A stretch of 64,000 nucleotides of DNA from Mesobacillus foraminis (GTDB lineage Bacteria; Bacillota; Bacilli; Bacillales; Cytobacillaceae): positions 310,001 to 374,000 of the forward strand of contig NZ_SLVV01000004.1 of the NCBI RefSeq assembly GCF_004340465.1. The letters run 5' to 3'. Under the pieces are notes generated by a model. The model was not told where the DNA came from. It did no database searches and saw only the letters and a list, made by a program, of their open reading frames with translations. Below are positions 32,210 to 40,503 of this stretch, in pieces (the stretch's first letter is position 1; each line of letters opens with the position of its first letter). The position numbers and the translations under genes are program-made.

Positions 32210-33025
32210 CTAAATAACCATTTCTATTATTTTATTGATATACTCCTCGTTTTCTCTTATATTGACTTTTCGACTTAGAGATTGATTCAGCCGCAGGAAC
32301 TCCGCCGCCACCCTTGCCATGGTCTCCATAATTTCATGAGAATTCCGACTGGATTCCCAGCTTTCTAAAAGTGTTAATTGCCCGGCCTTCAGCTTGCTTC
32401 GTTTGCCCTCGATTTTGGACCAACCTCCATATGGGCTGTCCAAATGCTGTTCCATTTCCATATACCATCCATAAACGACCAGCCACCGCACTCGATCCAT
32501 ATTCGATAAGGCATAATACATTTCATCCCTCATAACGGCCCGGTATGTTTCGTGTATAAAAGCCAGTACTTTATTTCTCCATGCCTCGACTTCCTCCGGC
32601 GAAGGACTGTAAACCAGATGGGAGGATTCCTTCAACACCTTGCTGAGGATATGATGGGGATCATACAGAACCTTGTTTCCTTTTAACCAGATGGAGGGTG
32701 TAACTTCTTCAGGTGAGTGATACCAGCTGTCAACCTTAACAAAGCAATCATAATGGGTCACTATCCAGGGAGTATACAGCTGGGATTCTTCGAAGAGCAC
32801 TTTTCCCCATTTCTTTGCCCGATTGCTTTCATCTTAGATAAAGCCTTCTATCTTTTCGGGGTTTACGACAGTATGCAGATCAATATCAGAGTATACATCA
32901 GCATTCCCTCTCGCCAGTGAACCTGCCAGATAAATGGCCAGAACATCAGGGTCTGCGGTTAAATCTTGCAGAGCCTTTTCTAAAAGACGATCACGATGTT
33001 TTGGTAAAGATTGATCTCTTTCCAT
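32210..33025 (-). pseudogene. nucleotidyltransferase gene interrupted by an in-frame TAA
   Basis: A single frame would encode about 271 residues but for TAA at 32834-32836 (codon 64). The N-terminal part has the nucleotidyltransferase signature: AIYLAGSLARGNADVYSDIDLHTVV, with GS and the DxD of aminoglycoside adenylyltransferase-like enzymes. The downstream part continues in the same frame (DESNRAKKWGKVLFEESQ..., VTHYDCFVKVDSWY, helical C-terminal half). The context FI-[TAA]-DES suggests CAA (Gln) to TAA. The GTG at 32798-32800 could restart translation but would lack the catalytic core. Confidence 0.7.
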
Positions 33026-33402
33026 GTATTTACTTACGAATCCCGCACACTATTGACCAGCTCCTTGTTTTAGAGAATCTTAAACATCAATTATTCTACT
33101 AACAAATAAGAAATCCTTTTTAGCCATGGGGATTAAGTAAAAAACTCCTGAATGAGTTTTTGCTTTAAATCGCAACTTTAAAATATATATCCATTGCCAT
33201 TGATCAATCCGAAATATAAGTGCTGATTTGCGACATATCATATTTCTTACTATTAATCCCTTTTATAACAATCCATTAAAGGCCTAGCATCGTATCTTAT
33301 TTAGCACCCGGGTATAGAGCTCACTTGCTTTTGCACCCAAAGAATGGGTACTAAAAAAGGAAGTTAAACAGAAATAAAAATGCGGCAAACAATTCGTATA
33401 AG
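33026..33402. other. intergenic region with a terminator-like hairpin
   Basis: AAAAACTC / GAGTTTTT (6-base loop) at 33139-33160 is symmetrical and could terminate either strand. No gene is seen. Confidence 0.4.
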
Positions 33403-33422
33403 TTCCAATTTCTCTCAAAATT

Positions 33423-33440
33423 TTATATAATATTATATAA
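33423..33440 (+). promoter_or_regulatory. FrlR operator candidate at frlR
   Basis: A perfect 18-bp palindrome (TTATATAAT + ATTATATAA) overlaps a TATAAT -10 box (33426-33431) and lies 30 bases before the frlR start. An 18-bp near-copy lies in front of frlB. This implies autoregulation. Confidence 0.65.
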
Positions 33441-33470
33441 CGTATTATTACATGAAGTGGGGAATATAAT

Positions 33471-34199
33471 ATGAAACTTAACACAGAAAGTTCTTTGCCT
33501 CTTTATTTGCAGCTTAAGCAGAATATCAAAGATGGAATCCAAAACGGACAATACCTCCCCGGCAGTAAATTGCCAAATGAATCGGACCTTTGCGAAATTT
33601 ATGGGATCAGCAGAATAACGGTAAGAAGAGCGATCTCTGAGCTGGCGGATGAGGGCTTCCTGGAGCGGAAACAAGGGAAAGGAACGTTTGTCAAAAGAAG
33701 CAAAATGGCCCGTGAGTTAATTAATGTCAATGGATTTACAGATTTCAGCAAACAGCTTGGCAAAAACCCTTCAAAGAAAACCATTGTCTGTGAAGAAGCG
33801 AAAGCAGACAAGGAGATTGCCGAGTCTCTTCAAATACCGGCCGGTTCACCCGTATTAAAACTTTGCAGGGTCATGTACATTGATCAGGAGCCTTTTTTAA
33901 TTGATTTGGCCCATTATTCGCTTGAACGCTTTCCAAATCTGCTTGAGAGAATTCATGAGCACTCTTCCTCCTATCAGGTGCTTGAGAACATCTACAACAT
34001 CGACATTAAGAACAGTACAAGCAAAAAAGTGATAACTGCGATCCAGGCTAACCATGAAGATTCCGAACACCTGGATTGCGAAATAGGCGAAACCCTCTTT
34101 AATATATATAAAACCGTGTATGATAAAGATCAGGTTCCCATTCACACTTCGAATTTCAAGGTTCCGGCTTCTCTTGTGGCTTTTACCATAACGACATAA
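33471..34199 (+). CDS. frlR: GntR/HutC family regulator of fructosamine genes, FrlR
   Basis: A 242-residue regulator. Residues 1-75 are a GntR winged helix (LPLYLQLKQNIKDGIQNGQY, ISRITVRRAISELADEGFLERKQGKGTFV). Residues about 90-240 are a UTRA effector domain (KLCRVMYIDQEPFLIDLAHYS). It is divergent from, and on the opposite side of, a complete frlBONMD set, as B. subtilis frlR accompanies frl. FrlR responds to phosphorylated fructosamine and represses the operon. Matching palindromes in front of frlR and frlB support this assignment. GTGGGGA precedes the ATG. Confidence 0.85.
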   Translation: MKLNTESSLPLYLQLKQNIKDGIQNGQYLPGSKLPNESDLCEIYGISRITVRRAISELADEGFLERKQGKGTFVKRSKMARELINVNGFTDFSKQLGKNPSKKTIVCEEAKADKEIAESLQIPAGSPVLKLCRVMYIDQEPFLIDLAHYSLERFPNLLERIHEHSSSYQVLENIYNIDIKNSTSKKVITAIQANHEDSEHLDCEIGETLFNIYKTVYDKDQVPIHTSNFKVPASLVAFTITT

Positions 34200-34248
34200 A
34201 AAAAGAATGGTTACGATCCAGAAACTGGACGTAAACCATTCTTTTTTT
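34200..34248. terminator. bidirectional terminator between frlR and frlD
   Basis: AAAAAAAGAATGGTTACG... / ...CGTAAACCATTCTTTTTTT, a long stem with A and T runs on both sides, shared by the convergent frlR and frlD ends. Confidence 0.88.
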
Positions 34249-35068
34249 AAGGTATTAATTGCTTTCCATAACCAAATGCCCCATGAACCTCACAGGTTCT
34301 TGCTGCGCGGTCGGCAGCCATTCTCAATGATTCTTTAACGGGAAATTGTTGAAGATAATTCGTAAGGAATGCCGCAATAAAGGAATCCCCTGCCCCCAGA
34401 GTATCAACGACATTGGCTTCCACAATACCCTGTGTAAACACCTCGCTTTTAATCGAGGCACTCACACCTTCCCCCCCTCTGGTGACAAGAACGAATGGTG
34501 TTCCGAGGGAGTGTATCCTCAGAAACAATTCATCAATTTCCTCAGGAGATAAATGACTTCCAGATAAAAAAGCAAACGTTAGATGGGGGCATACCTTCCC
34601 CAGGATTTCATCCGTAAAGTGGTTTGAAAAGTCGTATGAAAGCGGAATCATTTTTTTGAGTGTTGGCAATTCATCATCCAGGGAGCTGTAAATGCTGGTA
34701 TGAAGGATATCAAATCCTCCTATATAATGATAATCATCTTCCGTAAGCTTTAATTTTAAACGAGATTGGATCCCGCCTTTATTGGATGAGATAAAAACAC
34801 GGTCTCCATCATCATTCAGATCCACATAGGCTTTCCCACTTTCGCCTACTGCCCTTCTGATTTTGCTGATGTCAATCTCCATTGCCTTCAGCGTATCAAC
34901 AATGTGGTCTCCCTCCGTGTCATTTCCTACAATTCCAATGAACGCCGTTTTCTCTGCCCCTGATTGTTTGGATAGGACCGCTACATTCAAAGCATTTCCA
35001 CCTGGGAACATTTCGTTCCGGTCTTTATAAATATCAACAACATTATCTCCAATTGCTATAAGCTTCAT
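34247..35068 (-). CDS. frlD: fructoselysine/fructosamine 6-kinase FrlD
   Basis: A 273-residue PfkB-family sugar kinase. The N-terminal GDNVVDIY and PGGNALNVAVLSKQSGA motifs are followed by the C-terminal signature DTLGAGDSFIAAFL, which contains the catalytic Asp of GAGD. In the frl pathway it phosphorylates imported Amadori products at C6 of the sugar for FrlB. I start at ATG 35066-35068 (MKLIAIGD), nine to ten bases after AAGGAT; a GTG three codons earlier is too close to that site. It is the last gene of frlBONMD, 18 bases after frlM. Confidence 0.9.
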   Translation of the reverse strand: MKLIAIGDNVVDIYKDRNEMFPGGNALNVAVLSKQSGAEKTAFIGIVGNDTEGDHIVDTLKAMEIDISKIRRAVGESGKAYVDLNDDGDRVFISSNKGGIQSRLKLKLTEDDYHYIGGFDILHTSIYSSLDDELPTLKKMIPLSYDFSNHFTDEILGKVCPHLTFAFLSGSHLSPEEIDELFLRIHSLGTPFVLVTRGGEGVSASIKSEVFTQGIVEANVVDTLGAGDSFIAAFLTNYLQQFPVKESLRMAADRAARTCEVHGAFGYGKQLIP

Positions 35069-35086
35069 CGTAAACACATCCTTTTT

Positions 35087-35980
35087 TTATCCTTTGACGC
35101 TGCCGGAAGCAAGGCCGCGAACAAAATATTTTTGCATGCACAGGAACAGCATGATGATCGGCAACGCCGAAATCATCAATCCGGCCATCAGGACTCCCCA
35201 GTTGGTAGCCAAAGCATCCCTAAATTGCATAAGGCCCGCTGGAATTGTTTTCAAGGCATCCGAGTCGACAAAGATCAGTGCGAACATAAATTCATTCCAG
35301 GTAAAATAAGCGGTCAGCACCACTGATGTCATCATAATGGGTATGTTCATCGGAACAAAGATTTTGGTGAAAATGGTCCAGGAATTGCATCCATCCAGGT
35401 AGGCTGCTTCCTCAAGTTCTTTTGATACCTCAAGGAAAGAAGCCCTTATGAGTAAAATCGTGATTGGGATCCGGTAGGCCACATACGGCAGGATCATCGC
35501 CCAATAGGTATCATGGATTCCCATCGACTGAATTAGTTTGTATAAAGGTACGAGGCTGACCTGCGGGGAAAGCATCATCCCTCCCATGCAGAACACAAGC
35601 AGAAATTTCTTGGCTTTAAAATCAAACCGGGCCAAGCCATAGGCACCCAGTGCACTGATCAGGACTGTAAGGAAACAGGTGATGGATGTAACCAGCAGAC
35701 TATTAACAAAATAGCCGGAAATTCCTGTATTCCATGCTTCCACATAATTGGACCACATCCATTCCTTTGGAAGCGCCCAGCTATTAGTGAAAATTTCCTC
35801 TGTAGATTTGAAAGAACTGACCACCATCCAGAACAGAGGATAAGCGATGGCGATAAAATAGATCAATAATATCGTATAAATGGGAGTGCCGCCAATAAGA
35901 TTTCTCCGGCTCGTCCTTTTTTTCGAAACAGGCAGCGCCTGAAAGGGAACGGCTGCTTTGCTGGTTTCCATATTATCCAT
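35087..35980 (-). CDS. frlM: fructosamine ABC transporter permease FrlM
   Basis: A 297-residue MalG-type permease of the CUT1 ABC family. After a cytoplasmic N-terminus there are six helices. The EAA loop EEAAYLDGCNSWTIFTKIFVP lies at about 190-210 and contacts the ATPase. It imports fructosamines with FrlN and FrlO. No ATPase gene is present, as in B. subtilis, where MsmX serves several such systems. The ATG at 35978-35980 overlaps the frlN stop. A second ATG three codons later has better spacing (9 bases from GGAGAGG) and could be used. Confidence 0.9.
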   Translation of the reverse strand: MDNMETSKAAVPFQALPVSKKRTSRRNLIGGTPIYTILLIYFIAIAYPLFWMVVSSFKSTEEIFTNSWALPKEWMWSNYVEAWNTGISGYFVNSLLVTSITCFLTVLISALGAYGLARFDFKAKKFLLVFCMGGMMLSPQVSLVPLYKLIQSMGIHDTYWAMILPYVAYRIPITILLIRASFLEVSKELEEAAYLDGCNSWTIFTKIFVPMNIPIMMTSVVLTAYFTWNEFMFALIFVDSDALKTIPAGLMQFRDALATNWGVLMAGLMISALPIIMLFLCMQKYFVRGLASGSVKG

Positions 35981-36854
35981 CCTCTCCAGATTTGAATAAT
36001 CTTAGCTGGATCAGTGAAAAGATCAGGCTAAGCACCAGAATGACAGTCGCGACAGCTGATGCATATCCCATTTGATCCTTAAAGAAGGCCGAGTTGTATA
36101 AAAGCGTTCCCAGCACTTCACTGGCATTCCCCGGTCCGCCGCCCGTCAGTATATACGGTTCATTGAAGACGGTAAAGGCGCCGGTCAAAGTGATCAGGGA
36201 GGCGACAAAAAACATTTCTCTTACCTGCGTGACAGTAACGGACAAGAACTTGCGGATACGCCCTGCCCCATCCATTTCAGCCGCTTCATACAATTCTCTT
36301 GGAATATTTTGAATGGAAACGATGAAAAGCATCATGATATAGCCAATGCTTTGCCATTGTGAGACCGCAATGACGGCAAATATCGCCGTTTCTGACTCTC
36401 CCAGCCATGCCCTCGCATGCTCCTCCATACCAATTAAACTTAAGAAACCGTTCAAGATTCCGATATCCGGGTTATAAATAAAGGTAAACAGCAAGGCTAT
36501 GACGGTAATCGAAATCACAACGGGAATAAAAAAGATCGTTCGGAACATCGAGCTGACCAGCCTGGTGATCGGATCTTCCAGAATGGCAGCAAGGATCAGC
36601 CCGCCCATTACCTGGCATAAAATCGAGATGACCGCATACCAGATATTATTTTTTAAGGCTATATAGAAAACTTCATCTTTAAAAAGATTAAGGAAATTTT
36701 CGAATCCAATGTACGTTTTTTCTGGTGAAAAAGCTGAAAATTCATAGAAACTGAACCTTAAATTTTCCACAATAGGATAATAGACAAAGAGCAGCATAAA
36801 CAAGATACACGGTGCAATATAGAGATAGGGCAGCCATTTTTTTGTATGCAGCAA
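35973..36854 (-). CDS. frlN: fructosamine ABC transporter permease FrlN
   Basis: A 293-residue MalF-type permease with six helices (LYIAPCILFMLLFVYYPIVENLRFSFYEF at the start). The EAA loop YEAAEMDGAGRIRKFLSVTV lies at about 195-215. It is the partner of FrlM in the membrane channel. It starts at TTG (36852-36854), eight bases after GGGGGG. Its end overlaps frlM, implying translational coupling. The 62-base gap to frlO shows no strong terminator. Confidence 0.9.
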   Translation of the reverse strand: MLHTKKWLPYLYIAPCILFMLLFVYYPIVENLRFSFYEFSAFSPEKTYIGFENFLNLFKDEVFYIALKNNIWYAVISILCQVMGGLILAAILEDPITRLVSSMFRTIFFIPVVISITVIALLFTFIYNPDIGILNGFLSLIGMEEHARAWLGESETAIFAVIAVSQWQSIGYIMMLFIVSIQNIPRELYEAAEMDGAGRIRKFLSVTVTQVREMFFVASLITLTGAFTVFNEPYILTGGGPGNASEVLGTLLYNSAFFKDQMGYASAVATVILVLSLIFSLIQLRLFKSGEDG

Positions 36855-36916
36855 CGTAAGTTCCCCCCTTTTTAGGAAAAAGGTGGCGAATGGACAACCA
36901 CCTTTGATTCTCCTCT

Positions 36917-38206
36917 TTACTGAGCTGATTTAACATCTTTCACTGCCTTTTGGACATCCTTCATGACTTGCTCAGGAGTTTTCTTCCCATCCAGCATTTG
37001 CTGAGTGCCATTTAAATAGGCATCCACAATTTTTATGTCAACAGCTGTATCAAACCATAGGTAGGTCTCTTCAGCATTTGCAATCAAGTCAATGGCTTCC
37101 TGCTGAAGCTTTGATGCATTCTCCTCATTGGTGGTTCCTTTGACTGCACTGTACTCACTTACTTCTGCTAATTGCTCGATGCCTTTTTCCTTGGATGTCA
37201 GGAATTTAACAAATTCCATTGCCTCTTTAGGATGTTTTGTTTTTGAGGAAATCATAATGCCTTCTGGCGCCCCAGTGATAGAATTTGGATTGCCCTCCCC
37301 GCCTTCAATCCCAGGGATGTTAAATACGCCGAGGTTTTCTTTTAGAGTTGGCTCGATCAGGCCAATTTCTGCAAGCTGGAAGAAACCGATCGCAGCCTTT
37401 CCGCTCTTAAAGAGTTCACGGGAATACTCATGGTCCACTGAGTTGACTCCCTTGTTGAAATACGGCTCCAGCTCCATGAATTTTTCAAGTGCTTTTACAT
37501 AGCCCGGATGTGAGAAATCGCCTTCTGCATTCTTGCGGTCATAATCTTCATTGATCACATCCTGCGGAACCATTAACTGATTCAATGAACCGATGTAATG
37601 AGAAATCGTCCATGGTGCTTTGCTTCCGAACCCGATTGGAGTGTAGCCGGCTTTCTTGATTTTATCAGACGCCGCTAATAGGTCGCTCCAGGTTTTTGGA
37701 ACCTCAAGGCCAAGTTCGTCGAAAATTTTCTTATTATAAAAGAATGCCTTGCCATCCGTGGACCACGGAATCCCATAAATCTTGCCATCCAGCGTGAATG
37801 GCTTGAATTGTGATTGAATGAACTCGTTGGACCATTCTGCGTCTTCTTTTACATAATCGGTCAAATTAAGGGATTGGCCTGAACGAGCAAAATTGTAGGC
37901 AAACTCCCCGCTCCAGGAAAAGAAAACATCCGGCGGATTGCTGGATCCAAGGACAACCCGGATTTTTTCTTTATAAGAATCATTTAAAACGGCTTCCGTT
38001 TTGATTTTAATAGTTGGGTGCTGTTCTTCAAACTCTTTGACGGCTTTTTCAAAATATTGTTTTTTAGGCTGATTCGGCCAGCGGTGGAAGAAACGGAGCT
38101 CAACTACATCCTTTTCCGAAGCAGTGCTGCTTTTTGAACTGGAACATCCTGCAATGATCGATAGACTGAGTATGGAAACAATCGCAAGTATCAAAAGCTT
38201 TTTCAT
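36917..38206 (-). CDS. frlO: fructosamine ABC transporter substrate-binding lipoprotein FrlO
   Basis: A 429-residue extracellular solute-binding protein, family 1. Its lipoprotein signal has lipobox IAGC (Cys at 21) followed by a Ser-rich linker. The mature protein has the usual two-lobe features (VELRFFHRWPNQPKKQYFEKAV; GIPWSTDGKAFFYNKKIFDELGLEVPKTWSDLL). It captures fructosamines outside the membrane and delivers them to FrlNM. GGAGGGGGAA precedes the ATG. A stem-loop separates it from frlB, so its dose may differ from that of FrlB. Confidence 0.9.
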   Translation of the reverse strand: MKKLLILAIVSILSLSIIAGCSSSKSSTASEKDVVELRFFHRWPNQPKKQYFEKAVKEFEEQHPTIKIKTEAVLNDSYKEKIRVVLGSSNPPDVFFSWSGEFAYNFARSGQSLNLTDYVKEDAEWSNEFIQSQFKPFTLDGKIYGIPWSTDGKAFFYNKKIFDELGLEVPKTWSDLLAASDKIKKAGYTPIGFGSKAPWTISHYIGSLNQLMVPQDVINEDYDRKNAEGDFSHPGYVKALEKFMELEPYFNKGVNSVDHEYSRELFKSGKAAIGFFQLAEIGLIEPTLKENLGVFNIPGIEGGEGNPNSITGAPEGIMISSKTKHPKEAMEFVKFLTSKEKGIEQLAEVSEYSAVKGTTNEENASKLQQEAIDLIANAEETYLWFDTAVDIKIVDAYLNGTQQMLDGKKTPEQVMKDVQKAVKDVKSAQ

Positions 38207-38246
38207 AAACCTTCCCCCTCCGCAATCATCCTGTGATTCTAGTAAA

Positions 38247-38276
38247 GGTGGAAAAGTGAAGAATCACTTTTCCACC
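38247..38276 (-). terminator. intercistronic stem-loop between frlB and frlO
   Basis: GGTGGAAAAGTG / CACTTTTCCACC, a perfect 12-bp stem with 6-base loop, followed on the minus strand by only TTTACTAG. It is more likely a partial attenuator or mRNA-processing/stability hairpin than a full terminator. Confidence 0.6.
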
Positions 38277-38283
38277 ATATTTT

Positions 38284-39273
38284 TTAATATTCCACTTTCC
38301 ACATATATCTTCTGGTAGACAGTGGGTGGTTGCGGGCTTCTGCCAGCTGGTCTGCATATTTTCTTAAAACATAATTCAATACTAGCGGAGCTATGTAGCC
38401 TTTTACTTCATCCTGGACTCCTTCATAATCAAAATCCTTTGCATCAAGCACAACCAGTTTCTTTCCATAGCGCTTGGAGAATTCCAAAGCTCTTTCTTCC
38501 ATAGGCCTTGTTTCATCCAGGCCAAGAAGAATGATAAATGGAGTTTCCTCATCAATAATTTCAAATGGTCCATGAAAATACTCTCCTGCGTGAATCGCAT
38601 GGGAGTGGATCCACTGCATTTCCATCAGGATGCAAATGGCGAAGGAGTAAGCAACTCCGTAGTTGGCACCGCTTGCCATTGTATAGATGATCTTTTCATC
38701 TTTATAGAGCTGGCCAAATTGTTCTGCTTTTTCCTGATACTTGGAAACAGCCTTTTCAAATACATTTTGGAGGTTTTCTAGGCTGGTCTCGATTGCTTCA
38801 AACTTGCTGTTGTTCTCAACAACCTTTAGGACTCCAAATACTAACTGATAGAGGATGGAATAATTGATGGTGAAAGCATTTGCTTCCTGGCCCCACTCAT
38901 ACTTTAAGACGACATCTGCTGCTTGTGCGAGAGGAGATCCTGGTTCATTAGTAAGCGCAATAGCCAAAGCTCCGTGTTGTCTGGCAAACTTGGCTGCCTC
39001 CACTGTTTCAGGGGTTGTACCAGAATGGGAGCAAAGGATGACCAAAGATGAACTGCCCAGCTTATTGTGATTACGGTGAATAAATTCATTGGAACTGTAA
39101 AGATGAGCATCCACCTTTTGGGCTTCTCGGTCAATGACATATTTGCTAGGATACATGAGTGCTGATGAACCCCCGCACGCTACGAAAAACACATTCTCAA
39201 TATTCCTTTTCTCCACTTCCACAAGAGCCTGCTTTACCTGATTTTTAACATCGATTACTAGTTCAGTTGCCAT
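38284..39273 (-). CDS. frlB: fructosamine deglycase FrlB
   Basis: A 329-residue double SIS-domain protein. SIS-1 has VFFVACGGSSALMYPSKYVID and ILCSHSGTTPETVEAAKFAR. SIS-2 has YTMASGANYGVAYSFAICILMEMQWIHSHAIHAGEYFHGPFE, with the conserved HAGE(Y/F)FHGP active-site segment carrying the catalytic Glu. It cleaves 6-phosphofructosamines to glucose 6-phosphate and the free amino acid. It is the first gene of frlBONMD. GGAGG lies eight bases before the ATG. Its leader carries a sigma-A promoter, a CodY-like box and an FrlR operator. Confidence 0.9.
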   Translation of the reverse strand: MATELVIDVKNQVKQALVEVEKRNIENVFFVACGGSSALMYPSKYVIDREAQKVDAHLYSSNEFIHRNHNKLGSSSLVILCSHSGTTPETVEAAKFARQHGALAIALTNEPGSPLAQAADVVLKYEWGQEANAFTINYSILYQLVFGVLKVVENNSKFEAIETSLENLQNVFEKAVSKYQEKAEQFGQLYKDEKIIYTMASGANYGVAYSFAICILMEMQWIHSHAIHAGEYFHGPFEIIDEETPFIILLGLDETRPMEERALEFSKRYGKKLVVLDAKDFDYEGVQDEVKGYIAPLVLNYVLRKYADQLAEARNHPLSTRRYMWKVEY

Positions 39274-39314
39274 TTAAATTTCCTCCCTATAATTCTTTAG
39301 TACAACATATAACC

Positions 39315-39332
39315 TTGTATAATGTTATATAT
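39315..39332 (-). promoter_or_regulatory. FrlR operator candidate at frlB
   Basis: TTGTATAATGTTATATAT matches the perfect palindrome in front of frlR at 15 of 18 positions. It lies between the frlB -10 box and the start codon, a position suited to repression. Confidence 0.65.
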
Positions 39333-39342
39333 CGTTATACAT

Positions 39343-39371
39343 AATGTACTATGAATCTTCTAAATCGTCAA
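39343..39371 (-). promoter_or_regulatory. sigma-A promoter of frlBONMD
   Basis: Minus strand TTGACG (39366-39371), exactly 17 bases, TACATT (39343-39348). Confidence 0.6.
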
Positions 39372-39374
39372 CAG

Positions 39375-39389
39375 AGTTTTCTGAATTAT
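39375..39389 (-). promoter_or_regulatory. CodY-like box upstream of frlB
   Basis: AGTTTTCTGAATTAT matches the CodY consensus AATTTTCWGAAAATT at 11 of 15 positions and lies three bases upstream of the -35 box. frl is a known CodY target in B. subtilis. Confidence 0.5.
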
Positions 39390-39671
39390 TAAACGACAAA
39401 TTCAGACAAACTTGGACAAACGCATCGGGATCTTGCGTTGGATGTTACTGTTGAATTAATTCAGAAGACGTAACTAAAGTCTTAAATGAGCCGCTCATCT
39501 TCCTAAATTCTTAGTGATGAAGATTTTAACATGCTGCCATCCAATGAATATTTTACCTATTAAAAACAGGCATAAATATTTAACAGAGATCATGTTCCAT
39601 TCCAGCAGGAGATTCCCTCTCTCGGACTTTCATTGAATAGTCGGCAGAATTTATGAACATGAATCCAAACA

Positions 39672-39702
39672 AAAAGAGCGTCAATCCTATGGACTAACGC
39701 TC
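39672..39702 (-). terminator. terminator of the YdhK-type gene
   Basis: GAGCGT/ACGCTC stem with inner CC/GG pairing and a TTTTTG tail on the minus strand, 32 bases after the stop. Confidence 0.65.
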
Positions 39703-39733
39703 ACTCTGATTTATTTTTACCAAGTTCCTTCTC

Positions 39734-40309
39734 TTATTTTGGGGTGAGTTCACTCTCTGTTACCCATTTATGATTGGTCACTTTTTCTCCATCAGCCTTA
39801 GATGTGTAGTCAACCATATAGACGGTTGTTTGTTGAGCTGAATCAATGACGGCCTCTGCTCCGTCCATGCCCTTCATATGGTCCGCCTTTAGGGTTACTT
39901 CTGCTCCTGGTTTAAAAGCTTCATCACCGGCATTTTCGATTTCTTCGTGAATCACCCATTTATGATTCGTGACTTTTTCTCCTCCGGTTGTTGGAGTATA
40001 CGAAACCGTATAAACGGTGGTATCGTACGCACCGACAATTGTGGCCTCTGCACCGTCCATTCCGTCCATATGATCGGCATTCATCATAGCCTGGCTGCCA
40101 ACCTTATATGTTGGTTTTTCGGCATCCTTTAATCCTTCAGGAACTTCACCTGAACTTGAATGGTCCATCTGTGAGTGATCGGAATGGTCCATCTCCTGTT
40201 GTTTTGGTTCCTGCAGATGCCCTTCGTGTGTCTGTTCATTTGAATCATTCCCACAGCCACTTAAACTGATTATTGCTGACATGCCAAGAAATAACAGTTG
40301 CCTTTTCAT
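39734..40309 (-). CDS. ydhK: YdhK-type lipoprotein with two DUF1541 repeats
   Basis: The 191-residue lipoprotein has signal MKRQLLFLGMSAIISLSGC with lipobox SLSGC. A His/Met-rich stretch follows (MDHSDHSQMDHSSSG). Two DUF1541 repeats come next, each with ADHM.GMDGAEA ... TTVY.V.Y... GEKVTNHKWV. His/Met richness suggests binding of copper or a similar metal outside the membrane; this is inferred. Start ATG 40307-40309 has GAGGAG nine bases upstream; longer in-frame starts are unsupported. A palindrome overlaps its promoter. Confidence 0.85.
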   Translation of the reverse strand: MKRQLLFLGMSAIISLSGCGNDSNEQTHEGHLQEPKQQEMDHSDHSQMDHSSSGEVPEGLKDAEKPTYKVGSQAMMNADHMDGMDGAEATIVGAYDTTVYTVSYTPTTGGEKVTNHKWVIHEEIENAGDEAFKPGAEVTLKADHMKGMDGAEAVIDSAQQTTVYMVDYTSKADGEKVTNHKWVTESELTPK

Positions 40310-40348
40310 CTTTATCATCTCCTCAATCATTTGCTGTTCTTTAATACT

Positions 40349-40365
40349 ATACCTTCCTACGGTAT
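40349..40365 (-). promoter_or_regulatory. inverted repeat overlapping the ydhK promoter, possible copper-sensor operator
   Basis: ATACC-N7-GGTAT, extended to TATACC/GGTATA, overlaps a TATAGT -10 box with a TTGGTT 19 bases upstream. The arms resemble CsoR operators (ATACCC..GGGTAT) of Bacillus copper genes, and the 19-base spacer also recalls MerR-type promoters. Confidence 0.45.
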
Positions 40366-40460
40366 AAAACAACCAAGATAAAGTAAAATTTCTGTTAAAA
40401 AAATTTTCCTATCTATACAAATTACTGTTAAATATAGGAACTTCCCTTTTGGCAGAAACA

Positions 40461-40490
40461 AAAAAAGAGCCGGTATCTTTCACCAGCTCT
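40461..40490 (-). terminator. terminator of the GH43-like gene
   Basis: GAGC-GGT / ACC-GCTC stem-loop followed by TTTTTTTG on the minus strand, directly after the stop codon. Confidence 0.7.
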
Positions 40491-40503
40491 ATCGTGAAAT
40501 CCT

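Noticed and set aside
32834-32836. Idea that the TAA and TAG interruptions, with the UGA, indicate general stop-codon recoding
   Set aside because: All confident genes end normally at all three stops, and only the UGA falls at a chemically meaningful residue. The others are better seen as nonsense mutations or sequence errors.
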